The translations under genes were made by a program, and so were the position numbers. A stretch of DNA of 7,883 bases, from contig JAZRUF010000011.1 of assembly GCA_045652405.1 (NCBI GenBank), forward strand, positions 1 to 7,883, given 5' to 3'. This document shows positions 1 to 6,360 of the stretch, piece after piece (position 1 is the first letter of the stretch; each line of letters starts with the position of its first letter). Source of the stretch: JAZRUF01 sp045652405. GTDB taxonomy: Bacteria > Bacillota > Clostridia > Oscillospirales > JAAYXM01. A model generated the notes under the pieces. That model was not told the DNA's origin and made no database searches. It was given only the letters and a program-made list of their open reading frames with translations.

Positions 1-626
1 CTCAAGCGCTCATCGGTGATCCGGATGTTCTGATACTTGACGAGCCCACCGTAGGTCTTGACCCGAACCAGATTACCGAAATACGCAACATGATAAGAAG
101 CCTTGGCAAGCAGCGCACGATTATACTCTCCACGCATATACTCCAGGAGGTAAAAGCGGTTTGCGAAAGAGTTATTGTTATAAATAACGGCGTAATCGTG
201 GCAGACGGCTCGACGGATGAACTCACTCACGCAGTGCGTCAGGAAAACCGCTTTATTGCAAGAATTTCCGGTATACGCGACCAGGTAATAGCAACCGTTA
301 AAGCTGTGCCGGGTGTTGCTGATGTAACCTGCGGCAAAGCTGCAGAAGAGGGGGCTTTTGAGTATATTATCATACCCGAGACGGATGCGGATATAAGAAA
401 AGACCTGTTTTTCGCGCTTGCTGAAAACAACATGCCGCTTCTCGGTATCACTGAGGATACAGTATCCCTTGAGGATGTATTCGCGGCACTGACCGTGGGT
501 GGCGAAACTGTTGCCGCGCAGATAAGCGAGGAGGCAGCCTGTGAGGATGAACCTGAGGCTGACGATGATGAAATAGAGGTAGAGATTATACAGGAAGATG
601 CAGAGGAAAAGGAGGGCGATGAGTAA
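1..626 (+). CDS. ABC transporter ATP-binding protein, C-terminal part (5' end outside window)
   Basis: This is the ATPase subunit of an ABC-2 type exporter of the GldA/NosF kind, which binds and hydrolyses ATP on the cytoplasmic face of the permease encoded next. The first whole codon is at base 3, and Walker A and the signature motif lie before the window. Visible are Walker B with the catalytic Glu and D-loop (LILDEPTVGLDP, bases 30-65) and the switch His in LSTH (bases 135-137). After the nucleotide-binding domain comes the small C-terminal domain usual in this subfamily, ending in SLEDVFAALT. The last 34 codons (522-623) form an unusual acidic tail with 19 Asp/Glu, rich in runs such as DDDEIEVE. 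The stop codon overlaps the permease start by one base (TAATG), so translation is probably coupled. The ABC ATPase assignment is firm. The substrate cannot be told from this fragment. Confidence 0.95.
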   Translation, partial: QALIGDPDVLILDEPTVGLDPNQITEIRNMIRSLGKQRTIILSTHILQEVKAVCERVIVINNGVIVADGSTDELTHAVRQENRFIARISGIRDQVIATVKAVPGVADVTCGKAAEEGAFEYIIIPETDADIRKDLFFALAENNMPLLGITEDTVSLEDVFAALTVGGETVAAQISEEAACEDEPEADDDEIEVEIIQEDAEEKEGDE

Positions 627-1330
627 TGTTGGCAGTATTTAAACGCGAATTGCACTCTTATTTTACCGGCCCTATCGCATACATATTCTGTGCGATTTAC
701 CTGTTGGTAACAAATCTGTGCTTCTACTATATGAATATCCAAAATTACAGCAGCGATATAAGCTCAATTTTCCTTGTTGCAATTATAGCTTTTATGATTC
801 TCATTCCGCTTATGACCATGCGTCTGTGGAGTGAGGAAAAACGCCAGAGAACCGATCAACTTCTTCTTACCGCTCCGGTAACCACTACCGCAGTTGTAAT
901 GGGTAAATTCTTTTCGGCTCTGGTAGTTCTTGCAATCAGCATGCTCCTTACTTTGGTTCAGCCGCTTATAGTAGTAATGCACGGAACCGCGCAGGTGGGA
1001 ATGATAGTCGGAAACTATGTCGCGCTCTTCCTTGCGGCGAGTGCGTATATTGCAATTTCCATGTTCTTCTCATCGCTTACAAAGAGTCAGTTGGTTGCAG
1101 CACTCGGCTCAATACTTGCGCTGGTTCTTTTTCTCCTCATGGATATGTTTGCAGTGCGAATTGAAATTACATGGATTGCAAACACTTTGGCGTTTTTGTC
1201 CATTGTATCGCGCTTTGCAAATCTTCTGGCAGGTGTTTTGTCTCTGTCTGATATTTTCTATTTTGTAAGCCTTACCGCGCTGTTTCTTTTCCTGACCTCA
1301 CGTGTCATTGAAAAACAGCGTTGGAGCTAA
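626..1330 (+). CDS. ABC-2 type permease subunit, GldF/NosY-like
   Basis: This 234-residue protein is the membrane-spanning subunit of the exporter. About six hydrophobic segments can be read, near residues 16-36, 47-66, 93-117, 127-148, 153-176 and 207-227. After the second segment comes PLMTMRLWSEEKRQRTDQLL (residues 61-80) followed by LTAPV, a cytoplasmic motif typical of GldF/NosY-type permeases that contacts the ATPase. The C-terminus (residues 225-234, SRVIEKQRWS) is basic and also family-like. Translation starts at an ATG overlapping the preceding stop. A strong ribosome binding site (AAGGAGGG, 609-616) lies inside the acidic tail codons of the ATPase gene. Its position between the ATPase and the GldG-like gene matches the usual order of Gld-type ABC modules. 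The family call is firm. The transported substrate is unknown. Confidence 0.93.
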   Translation: MLAVFKRELHSYFTGPIAYIFCAIYLLVTNLCFYYMNIQNYSSDISSIFLVAIIAFMILIPLMTMRLWSEEKRQRTDQLLLTAPVTTTAVVMGKFFSALVVLAISMLLTLVQPLIVVMHGTAQVGMIVGNYVALFLAASAYIAISMFFSSLTKSQLVAALGSILALVLFLLMDMFAVRIEITWIANTLAFLSIVSRFANLLAGVLSLSDIFYFVSLTALFLFLTSRVIEKQRWS

Positions 1331-1348
1331 GAGAGGGGGAGGCGTACA

Positions 1349-2779
1349 ATGAAGATTAATATGAAAAAAATCAAGCACGCATCCGTTTCGGTGCTATTTA
1401 TCGTGTTTTTTGCAGTATTCGTAATGCTTGCAAATGTATTTGTAAACTTCATGTCAACTCGCTTTTCTCTCAAGTTGGATATGACACCCAACCAGATTTA
1501 TCAGTTGGATGCGTCAACTAAGGAAATGCTTTCCGAAATGGAAAAGGATGTAACAATATACATGCTGCGCGAAGAAACTCAAATGCAGCAGGGCAGTAAC
1601 AATTATGTTCTTGAAACCATCTACCAGATGGCGACGGCATCCGGCGGAAAAATCAAGTACGAATTTATAAGCCCGAATAAAAATCCGGCGTTTTTTGATA
1701 AGTACGCAAACGCAAAAGGCAATGAAAATGCCATGCTTATAGTTTCTACCGACTCGCGCTATAAAGTCATTAATTCAAACGAAATGCTCTCGGCTTCTGA
1801 GACGGGTTCATCCCTGTATATTAACGTAGAGTCAGCTATTGATACGGCGCTTCTGTATGTTCTTTCTGACCGCTCTACAAAGGCGGGCATGGTAAGCGGG
1901 CATAATGAGGTATCCGTTGAGGGCTTTAACAACCTGCTCAGCTCTAACGGCATGGAGCAGGTTCCGGTGAATCTTTTGAGCGAGGATATTCCGGACGACG
2001 TAAGTAACCTTGTGATTATGGCTCCGACTACTGATTTTACCGCGCAGGAAATCGCAAAGATTGACGAGTTCCTTAAAGAGGACGGAAACAACATATTCGT
2101 GTTCTGGAACTTCTTGTCTCCCAAGCTCGAGGTGTTTGAGCGTTATTTGGGTGAGTGGGGTGTTTCTGTAGGAAATCAGATTATCCTCGACCAGCAGCAG
2201 GCATATCAAATGCCTGCGGGCGTGTTTGCTCAGTATACTGATAACGATGCAACGCAGTCAATGGCAGCAAATCAGGAAACACGTATTTTCTTGCCTTACT
2301 GCCGTCCGCTCAATATGCTTTGGACGGAGAAAAGCTATACCCGAGTTGTTCCGCTTGCAAATACGAGCAACCAGTCCTATGCGCGTGTGATGACAGATGA
2401 TGCGGATATCTACGGTGCAAAGAAGTCAAATGAGCAGGCAGGTCCGTTCTATGCGGCTATAATGTCTGAGAAGAACCAACAAAAACCGGGTGGAAAGCTT
2501 GAATACAATTCCTCACGTATTTTCGTTTTCGGCTCATATATCATGTGTGATGAGAGTGCGATGTCCGTTCTCTCAAACCGCAGCTTTATGACCGCACTTG
2601 TCGGATACGGTAACGAGGGAATAAAGACCATGCAGGTTATGCCCAAGGTAATAAAGGATAATGACCTTAACATCTACCGCTCAAGCATGACCGTGTACTG
2701 GTGGCTTCTCATAGTAATTATGCCGCTTATCATTATCGCGGCGGGAATTTATATCTTCATTCGCAGAAGATATCAGTAA
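1349..2779 (+). CDS. GldG-like ABC transporter auxiliary protein
   Basis: This 476-residue protein resembles GldG and the ABC_transp_aux family (PF09822), the extracytoplasmic partner of GldF-type permeases. A membrane segment near residues 11-34 is followed by LDMTPNQIYQLDASTK (43-58), matching the family pattern of a D-(L/M)-T motif with a 'ysLs..T' stretch. The large external part includes SGHNE (183-187), the position of the family's GHGE-like motif, and an alpha/beta section with NLVIMAPTTDFTAQEI (220-235). A second membrane segment lies at about 449-470 and ends in RRRYQ on the inner side. The start at 1349 is chosen because a good ribosome binding site (GGGGGAGG, 1335-1342) lies six bases before it; an alternative ATG at 1361 would be too far from it. 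The gap to the permease gene is 18 bases. Known GldG proteins act with GldA and GldF, and in flavobacteria these are needed for gliding; nothing here suggests gliding. Confidence 0.9.
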   Translation: MKINMKKIKHASVSVLFIVFFAVFVMLANVFVNFMSTRFSLKLDMTPNQIYQLDASTKEMLSEMEKDVTIYMLREETQMQQGSNNYVLETIYQMATASGGKIKYEFISPNKNPAFFDKYANAKGNENAMLIVSTDSRYKVINSNEMLSASETGSSLYINVESAIDTALLYVLSDRSTKAGMVSGHNEVSVEGFNNLLSSNGMEQVPVNLLSEDIPDDVSNLVIMAPTTDFTAQEIAKIDEFLKEDGNNIFVFWNFLSPKLEVFERYLGEWGVSVGNQIILDQQQAYQMPAGVFAQYTDNDATQSMAANQETRIFLPYCRPLNMLWTEKSYTRVVPLANTSNQSYARVMTDDADIYGAKKSNEQAGPFYAAIMSEKNQQKPGGKLEYNSSRIFVFGSYIMCDESAMSVLSNRSFMTALVGYGNEGIKTMQVMPKVIKDNDLNIYRSSMTVYWWLLIVIMPLIIIAAGIYIFIRRRYQ

Positions 2780-2799
2780 AAACGGATGGGTGAAAAGAG

Positions 2800-4230
2800 A
2801 TGAAACAGTTTAAACCGGTTATTATCACTGCGATTATATGTCTGGTTCTTGCAGGCATCATGTTTGCCGCGGTTAAGCTTATCCCTGAGGAGCAGACCGC
2901 GCCGCCTTCTGTAAACAACAATGCGACCAGCGGAGCTATCAATATAATCCAGAAATCCGCAAACTCGGTAAAGGAAGTCAATATTGAGACAGACTGGGGC
3001 GAGAAGTTCACAATTGAGTATACAATTGACGAAAACGGCGACCAGATTGCAAGCCTTAAAAAGGCGGATGAACGCTTTGAGTACAATTCAAGCGAGATGT
3101 ATACCCTTGCCGGTTATCTCGGAATAATGGCGGGTATGGAGGAAATTCCTGATACTAAGGGACGCGATGAAGAGTTTGGGTTTAAAAAGCCGAAACGCAG
3201 AATTAAGATAAGCTATACGGACGGAACTAAAATCGAGCTTTTGCTCGGCGCAGACTCACCCTTGGGTGATGGCGTGTATTTAAAGAGGGTGGACACTGAA
3301 AAAGTCTACCTGATCGGCGGAAGCACCACCGATATGCTTATGAAGAGCCTAAAGGATTACCGCGTTGCAAGACTCTTTGACCCGATTTCTGACATTTCGC
3401 TTATAAAGTCTGTGTCCGTAACTCAACCTGGTCAGGATAAATTTACAGTTGAGGTAAAGAAAGATGCAGAACCGGTAAGCGAAACTAACCCATATGCGGC
3501 TCAGTACCAGATTACAAAGCCGGTCAAGGCTGATGCGAACAACGACCCGGTCGAAACCAAGCTTTTTCAACAGCTTATTTCCATTAAGGTTAAAAGCCTT
3601 GTGGAGGACGACCCGAAGGATTTGACGCAATATGGTCTGGATAAACCGATTAAAGTAGAGTTTGAAACCACTGAGAAGCAAAAAGGCGCATTTATGATAG
3701 GTTCAAAAGCGCCTGAGGGCGGTCGTTATGTAATGCGTGACGATGTACCCGCGGTTATGGTGACCGAGGCGGATATCGCTTGGGATTCACTGGATTATAC
3801 TGACCTTATGATGCAGCTTCTTTGGCTCCATAATATGGACCAAGTATCGTCTATTGAGTATCGTTTGCCGGATGGCAGTAGCCATACCTTGAAGCTCGAT
3901 GTCAACGGAACTGATATTAAAGCAAGTTTTGACGGTGGCGAGATTGCAAAAGAAAATGCCAGCAATCTGTTCCTTTTGAGCATTCGCTTTACACTCCAGG
4001 GCGCTATAGACAAGTCTATGAAATACGGTGAGCCTGAAGTTGAGATGTATATGACGCTCAAAAACGGTCAGAAGACCTCCTTTAAGCTCTCGCGCATCAA
4101 TGAACGCCAGTATGCCGCATCTGTGGATGATGAGCCGGCTAAGTTCTATGTAAATGTAAATGAAGTAAATGAGCTTGTTGATGCATTTGGTATTTTGGCA
4201 AGCGGCGGAACTATTCCGGATATGTTTTAA
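2800..4230 (+). CDS. DUF4340 domain protein, membrane-anchored, last gene of the ABC operon
   Basis: This 476-residue protein has one N-terminal hydrophobic segment (about residues 7-28) with no lipobox Cys, so it is probably a membrane-anchored protein with its bulk outside the cell. It contains DUF4340-type units: residues 125-187 (EFGFKKP ... GVYLKRVDTEKVYLI), 277-334 (QYGLDKP ... GGRYVMRDDVPAVMV), and a more divergent third at about 408-463 (KYGEPEV ... AASVDDEPAKFYV). DUF4340 proteins commonly sit next to Gld-type ABC genes and have no proven biochemical role. The start is fixed by an in-frame TGA at 2791-2793. The ribosome binding site is weak (GGATGGG at 2784-2790, or AAAAGAG directly before the ATG), unlike the strong sites of the other genes, so its translation may be lower or coupled to the gene before. 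A 20-base gap separates it from the GldG-like gene. Confidence 0.88.
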   Translation: MKQFKPVIITAIICLVLAGIMFAAVKLIPEEQTAPPSVNNNATSGAINIIQKSANSVKEVNIETDWGEKFTIEYTIDENGDQIASLKKADERFEYNSSEMYTLAGYLGIMAGMEEIPDTKGRDEEFGFKKPKRRIKISYTDGTKIELLLGADSPLGDGVYLKRVDTEKVYLIGGSTTDMLMKSLKDYRVARLFDPISDISLIKSVSVTQPGQDKFTVEVKKDAEPVSETNPYAAQYQITKPVKADANNDPVETKLFQQLISIKVKSLVEDDPKDLTQYGLDKPIKVEFETTEKQKGAFMIGSKAPEGGRYVMRDDVPAVMVTEADIAWDSLDYTDLMMQLLWLHNMDQVSSIEYRLPDGSSHTLKLDVNGTDIKASFDGGEIAKENASNLFLLSIRFTLQGAIDKSMKYGEPEVEMYMTLKNGQKTSFKLSRINERQYAASVDDEPAKFYVNVNEVNELVDAFGILASGGTIPDMF

Positions 4231-4242
4231 ATAACAGAAAAA

Positions 4243-4275
4243 GAACACCTGCTGACGATTTGCCAGCAGGTGTTC
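4243..4275. terminator. Bidirectional hairpin terminator between convergent genes
   Basis: A perfect 12-bp inverted repeat, GAACACCTGCTG (4243-4254) and CAGCAGGTGTTC (4264-4275), has a 9-base loop. On the + strand it is followed by ACTATTTTATT, a modest U-rich tail, ending the ABC operon 13 bases after its stop codon. On the - strand it is followed by TTTTTCTGTTAT (complement of 4231-4242), a better U-tract, ending the zinc-ribbon/TM2 gene. It can therefore serve both transcripts. Confidence 0.9.
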
Positions 4276-4315
4276 ACTATTTTATTAAAAACTGAATACA
4301 ATGCTATGGGCGCAA

Positions 4316-4720
4316 TTAATCTTTAAGCGGTAAACCGTTACCGTCAACCGTTATGCTGCCGGTCAGAAGCATAATTCCCTCTATAAGTCCCCAAATAGAG
4401 CTTACTACAGAACCGAAGCCGCAGGTGAGTAAAGTGATGAGGAGCTGCGCCACGGCTTTACCGGTGTATCCAAGATAAAAGTTGTGCACACCGAAACTGC
4501 CGAGGAAAATACCCAGCAGACCTGCTGCTAATTTGGATTTTGCATTTTGCGCGACGTAGCTTGCAAGTAAGCTACCGCAGTGGGTGCACATAGTTGCACC
4601 GGCGATTGCCGCATTTCCGCAATTAGTGCAGTAATTTGCTCCGCACCCCGCCTTGTATCCGCAGTGGATGCAAACCGCCGCATTGGGGTCCATAGGGCTC
4701 CCGCAGTTAGCACAATACAT
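4316..4720 (-). CDS. Double zinc-ribbon TM2 domain membrane protein
   Basis: This 134-residue protein starts with two zinc ribbons, each made of two CxxC pairs: Cys3/6 with Cys17/20, and Cys31/34 with Cys45/48. A TM2 domain follows at about residues 63-121: two hydrophobic helices joined by a short turn, with the family hallmark GSFGVHNFYLGYTGKA (74-89) and an acidic Glu114 in the second helix. The ribbons should lie in the cytoplasm and bind zinc. TM2 proteins are widespread in Bacteria, but their role is mostly unknown, so no function is given. The start is supported by a ribosome binding site, AAAGGGGA (complement of about 4729-4736), and by a sigma-A type promoter. It is a single-gene unit, convergent with the ABC operon and divergent from gdhA. 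Confidence 0.92.
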   Translation of the reverse strand: MYCANCGSPMDPNAAVCIHCGYKAGCGANYCTNCGNAAIAGATMCTHCGSLLASYVAQNAKSKLAAGLLGIFLGSFGVHNFYLGYTGKAVAQLLITLLTCGFGSVVSSIWGLIEGIMLLTGSITVDGNGLPLKD

Positions 4721-4759
4721 AGTAAATATCCCCTTTCTGTGTTTTGCTACTCTATATTA

Positions 4760-4788
4760 ATTATATTATCTTTTCAGGCAATCGTCAA
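4760..4788 (-). promoter_or_regulatory. Sigma-A type promoter of the zinc-ribbon/TM2 gene
   Basis: Read on the - strand, TTGACG (4788-4783) and TATAAT (4765-4760) are separated by exactly 17 bases. The expected transcription start is near 4753, giving a leader of about 33 nt before the ATG at 4720. Only one base of the -35 box departs from consensus. Confidence 0.82.
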
Positions 4789-4800
4789 TTAAATTTCTGT

Positions 4801-4837
4801 AAATTGCAATTTGCAAGTTGACAAATTGAAAATTGCA
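4801..4837. promoter_or_regulatory. Operator-like nested inverted and direct repeats between the two divergent promoters
   Basis: A perfect 12-bp palindrome AAATTGCAATTT lies at 4801-4812, just upstream of the gdhA -35 box and 12 bases upstream of the TM2 gene's -35 box. A second inverted repeat, CAATTTG (4807-4813) and CAAATTG (4822-4828) with an 8-base spacer, overlaps the gdhA -35 box. AAATTGCA also occurs directly repeated at 4801-4808 and 4830-4837. The region is AT-rich, so chance or an UP element is possible. A regulator binding site is inference. Confidence 0.45.
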
Positions 4838-4846
4838 TATTATAAT
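4818..4846 (+). promoter_or_regulatory. Perfect-consensus sigma-A promoter of gdhA
   Basis: TTGACA (4818-4823) and TATAAT (4841-4846) both match consensus exactly and are separated by the ideal 17 bases. Transcription should start near 4853, giving a leader of about 68 nt. No extended -10 TGn is present. The strength of these boxes suggests high expression unless repressed. Confidence 0.9.
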
Positions 4847-4855
4847 AATGTACAG

Positions 4856-4903
4856 TTGCTGATTTTAATAAGGAAAGTCAGCAAAATCAATGCGTTTTAC
4901 GCA
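4856..4903 (+). promoter_or_regulatory. Structured 5' leader of gdhA: two successive hairpins
   Basis: Hairpin 1 pairs TTGCTGATTTT (4856-4866) with AAAGTCAGCAA (4874-4884): 11 bp with one G-U pair and a 7-base loop, starting within a few bases of the predicted transcript 5' end. Hairpin 2 pairs TGCGT (4891-4895) with ACGCA (4899-4903) over a TTT loop and ends directly before the ribosome binding site AAGGGAG (4903-4909). TGATTTT (4860-4866) could instead pair with AAAATCA (4883-4889), which would break hairpin 1. There is no U-tract, so it is not a classical attenuator terminator, and I do not recognise any known riboswitch. It may simply stabilise the message. Confidence 0.5.
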
Positions 4904-4931
4904 AGGGAGACCAAGCATAAATGAAATTTAG
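4890..4931 (+). other. Possible 13-codon upstream ORF overlapping the gdhA start
   Basis: ATG at 4890 opens a short frame (MRFTQGRPSINEI) ending with TAG at 4929-4931, ten bases inside gdhA in another frame. An AAGGA stretch (4870-4874) lies 15 bases before the ATG, which is longer than usual, and it sits in the loop and 3' arm of leader hairpin 1. Translation is possible but unproven; it could equally be chance. Confidence 0.15.
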
Positions 4932-6270
4932 CAACGAATATTCTGCAAAAGTTTTTGAAACTGTAGTCCGCCGCAATCCTGCGGAGGCGGAATTTCAACA
5001 AGCGGTCGCTGAGGTCCTGTCCTCAATAGAGCCGGTTATAGAGCGCAGAAGCGAATTGCGGGAACTCGGTATTGTTGAGCGAATAGTAGAACCCGAGCGC
5101 ATGATAGCATTCCGCGTATCGTGGGTGGATGATAAAAACAGAGTCCGTGTAAACCGCGGTTACCGTGTGCAGTTTAACTCTGCGATTGGTCCGTATAAAG
5201 GCGGTCTTCGTTTTCATCCGTCGGTAAACGCATCGGTTATTAAGTTTTTGGGCTTCGAGCAGATATTTAAAAACTCGCTGACTGGTCTGCCAATCGGCGG
5301 TGCTAAAGGCGGCGCGGACTTTGACCCGAAGGGTAAAAGTGATATGGAAATCATGCGCTTTTGCCAAAGCTTCATGACCGAATTATCAAAGCATATCGGC
5401 GCGGATACGGATGTCCCTGCGGGTGACATTGGCGTAGGAAGCCGCGAAATCGGTTATCTGTACGGCCAGTATAAACGCTTAAGAAACGAGTTTACCGGGG
5501 CTATTACCGGCAAGGGGGAGACCTACGGCGGTTCTTTAGTACGCCCGGAGGCTACAGGCTATGGATTGTGCTATTTTACAAATGAGATGCTGCGTGATGC
5601 CGGCAAATCATTTGAAGGTCAGCGCGTAATTGTCTCCGGCTCAGGAAATGTTGCAATTTTTGCGCATGATAAAGCGCGTCAGATGGGGGCTAACGTAATT
5701 GCAATGAGCGATTCTAACGGCTATATTTACGACCCTGAAGGCATTAAGCTCGAAGTAGTGCGTGAGATTAAGGAAGGCCGTCGCGGACGCATTTCCGAGT
5801 ATGAGAAATTAGTTCCCGGTTCATCATATCACGAAGGCTGCCGCGGAATCTGGAACATCCCATGCGATATTGCACTGCCGTGTGCAACGCAAAATGAGCT
5901 TGATGAAGAAAGCGCAAAAACGCTTGTTAAAAACGGATGCTTCTGCGTATCCGAAGGTGCTAACATGCCCTCTACCCCGGGTGCTATACGCGAGATTATG
6001 GGCAATGGTCTGCTTTACGGACCTGCAAAAGCGGCAAACGCCGGAGGTGTTGCAACCTCTGCACTTGAAATGGCGCAAAACAGCATGCGCTATGCATGGC
6101 ATTATGAGAAGGTCGAAAGCCGCTTGCGCGAAATCATGATAAATATATACATGAACTCCGCAAACGCCGCAAAGGAATACGGCTATGCGGGAAACCTTGT
6201 AATGGGTGCTAACATTGCAGGCTTTAATAAGGTGGCAGACGCTATGCTCTCCCACGGTGTTAGCTATTAA
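4921..6270 (+). CDS. gdhA: Glutamate dehydrogenase, hexameric type, probably NADP-specific
   Basis: This cytoplasmic enzyme converts 2-oxoglutarate, ammonia and NAD(P)H to L-glutamate, a main route of ammonia assimilation. At 449 residues it has the normal length for the hexameric bacterial class. Substrate-site residues are present: Lys93 in YKGGLRF, Lys117 in FKNSLTG, catalytic Lys129 in PIGGAKGG and catalytic Asp169 in PAGDIGVG. The Rossmann domain has GSGNVA (240-245), and the second strand ends in MSDSNG (262-267), which resembles NADP-dependent enzymes; the following YIYDPEGI recalls NAD-type clostridial enzymes, so cofactor preference is inferred. The C-terminal AGGVATSALEMAQNS motif is also standard. 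The start is fixed by an in-frame TAA directly before the ATG. The ribosome binding site AAGGGAG (4903-4909) lies 11 bases upstream. It is a single-gene unit with a consensus promoter and its own terminator. Confidence 0.97.
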   Translation: MKFSNEYSAKVFETVVRRNPAEAEFQQAVAEVLSSIEPVIERRSELRELGIVERIVEPERMIAFRVSWVDDKNRVRVNRGYRVQFNSAIGPYKGGLRFHPSVNASVIKFLGFEQIFKNSLTGLPIGGAKGGADFDPKGKSDMEIMRFCQSFMTELSKHIGADTDVPAGDIGVGSREIGYLYGQYKRLRNEFTGAITGKGETYGGSLVRPEATGYGLCYFTNEMLRDAGKSFEGQRVIVSGSGNVAIFAHDKARQMGANVIAMSDSNGYIYDPEGIKLEVVREIKEGRRGRISEYEKLVPGSSYHEGCRGIWNIPCDIALPCATQNELDEESAKTLVKNGCFCVSEGANMPSTPGAIREIMGNGLLYGPAKAANAGGVATSALEMAQNSMRYAWHYEKVESRLREIMINIYMNSANAAKEYGYAGNLVMGANIAGFNKVADAMLSHGVSY

Positions 6271-6324
6271 TTTTCGTTAAAGTTACCCTTGATGGGGTCT
6301 TTAAATATCTTCTTCATTTTTTTA

Positions 6325-6357
6325 AGGGAGCCGATTATTCGGCTCCCTCTCCTTTTG
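6325..6357 (+). terminator. Rho-independent terminator of gdhA
   Basis: A perfect 10-bp stem, AGGGAGCCGA (6325-6334) and TCGGCTCCCT (6339-6348), has a TTAT loop and is followed by CTCCTTTTG. It lies 55 bases after the gdhA stop codon. Read on the other strand the stem is followed by TTAAAAAAATG, with no U-tract, so it should not stop the convergent DHHW transcript efficiently by the classical mechanism. Confidence 0.85.
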
Positions 6358-6360
6358 TCG

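Noticed and set aside
239..742. Long open frame on the - strand (167 codons) over the ATPase/permease junction.
   Set aside because: It is antisense to two well-supported genes and rich in Ser, as expected for the reverse of acidic codons; no family resemblance.
1..2779. Gliding motility system, because of GldA/GldF/GldG-like proteins.
   Set aside because: Only the ABC part is present, no other gliding gene is seen, and the neighbours and signals look clostridial. Related ABC modules are common outside gliding bacteria.
1349..4230. The GldG-like and DUF4340 genes have exactly the same length (1431 bases, 476 residues), suggesting a duplication.
   Set aside because: The two proteins share no visible motif, order of segments or domain; equal length is coincidence.
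4801..4850. Short repeats of AAATTG as an array such as iterons or a replication origin.
   Set aside because: Only three near-copies lie within 37 bases of AT-rich promoter DNA; there is no DnaA box series or replication gene nearby.
4856..4903. Known riboswitch or transcription attenuator before gdhA.
   Set aside because: The leader is about 68 nt, has no stem with a following U-tract, and shows no core I recognise from a known class.
5824..6255. Open frame of 143 codons on the - strand inside gdhA.
   Set aside because: It lies wholly antisense to a strongly conserved enzyme, has no recognisable domain and is best explained as a shadow of gdhA codon use.
6285..6298. Small inverted repeat ACCC/GGGT after gdhA as an extra terminator.
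   Set aside because: The stem is only 4 bp and has no clear U-tract; the 10-bp hairpin downstream explains termination better.
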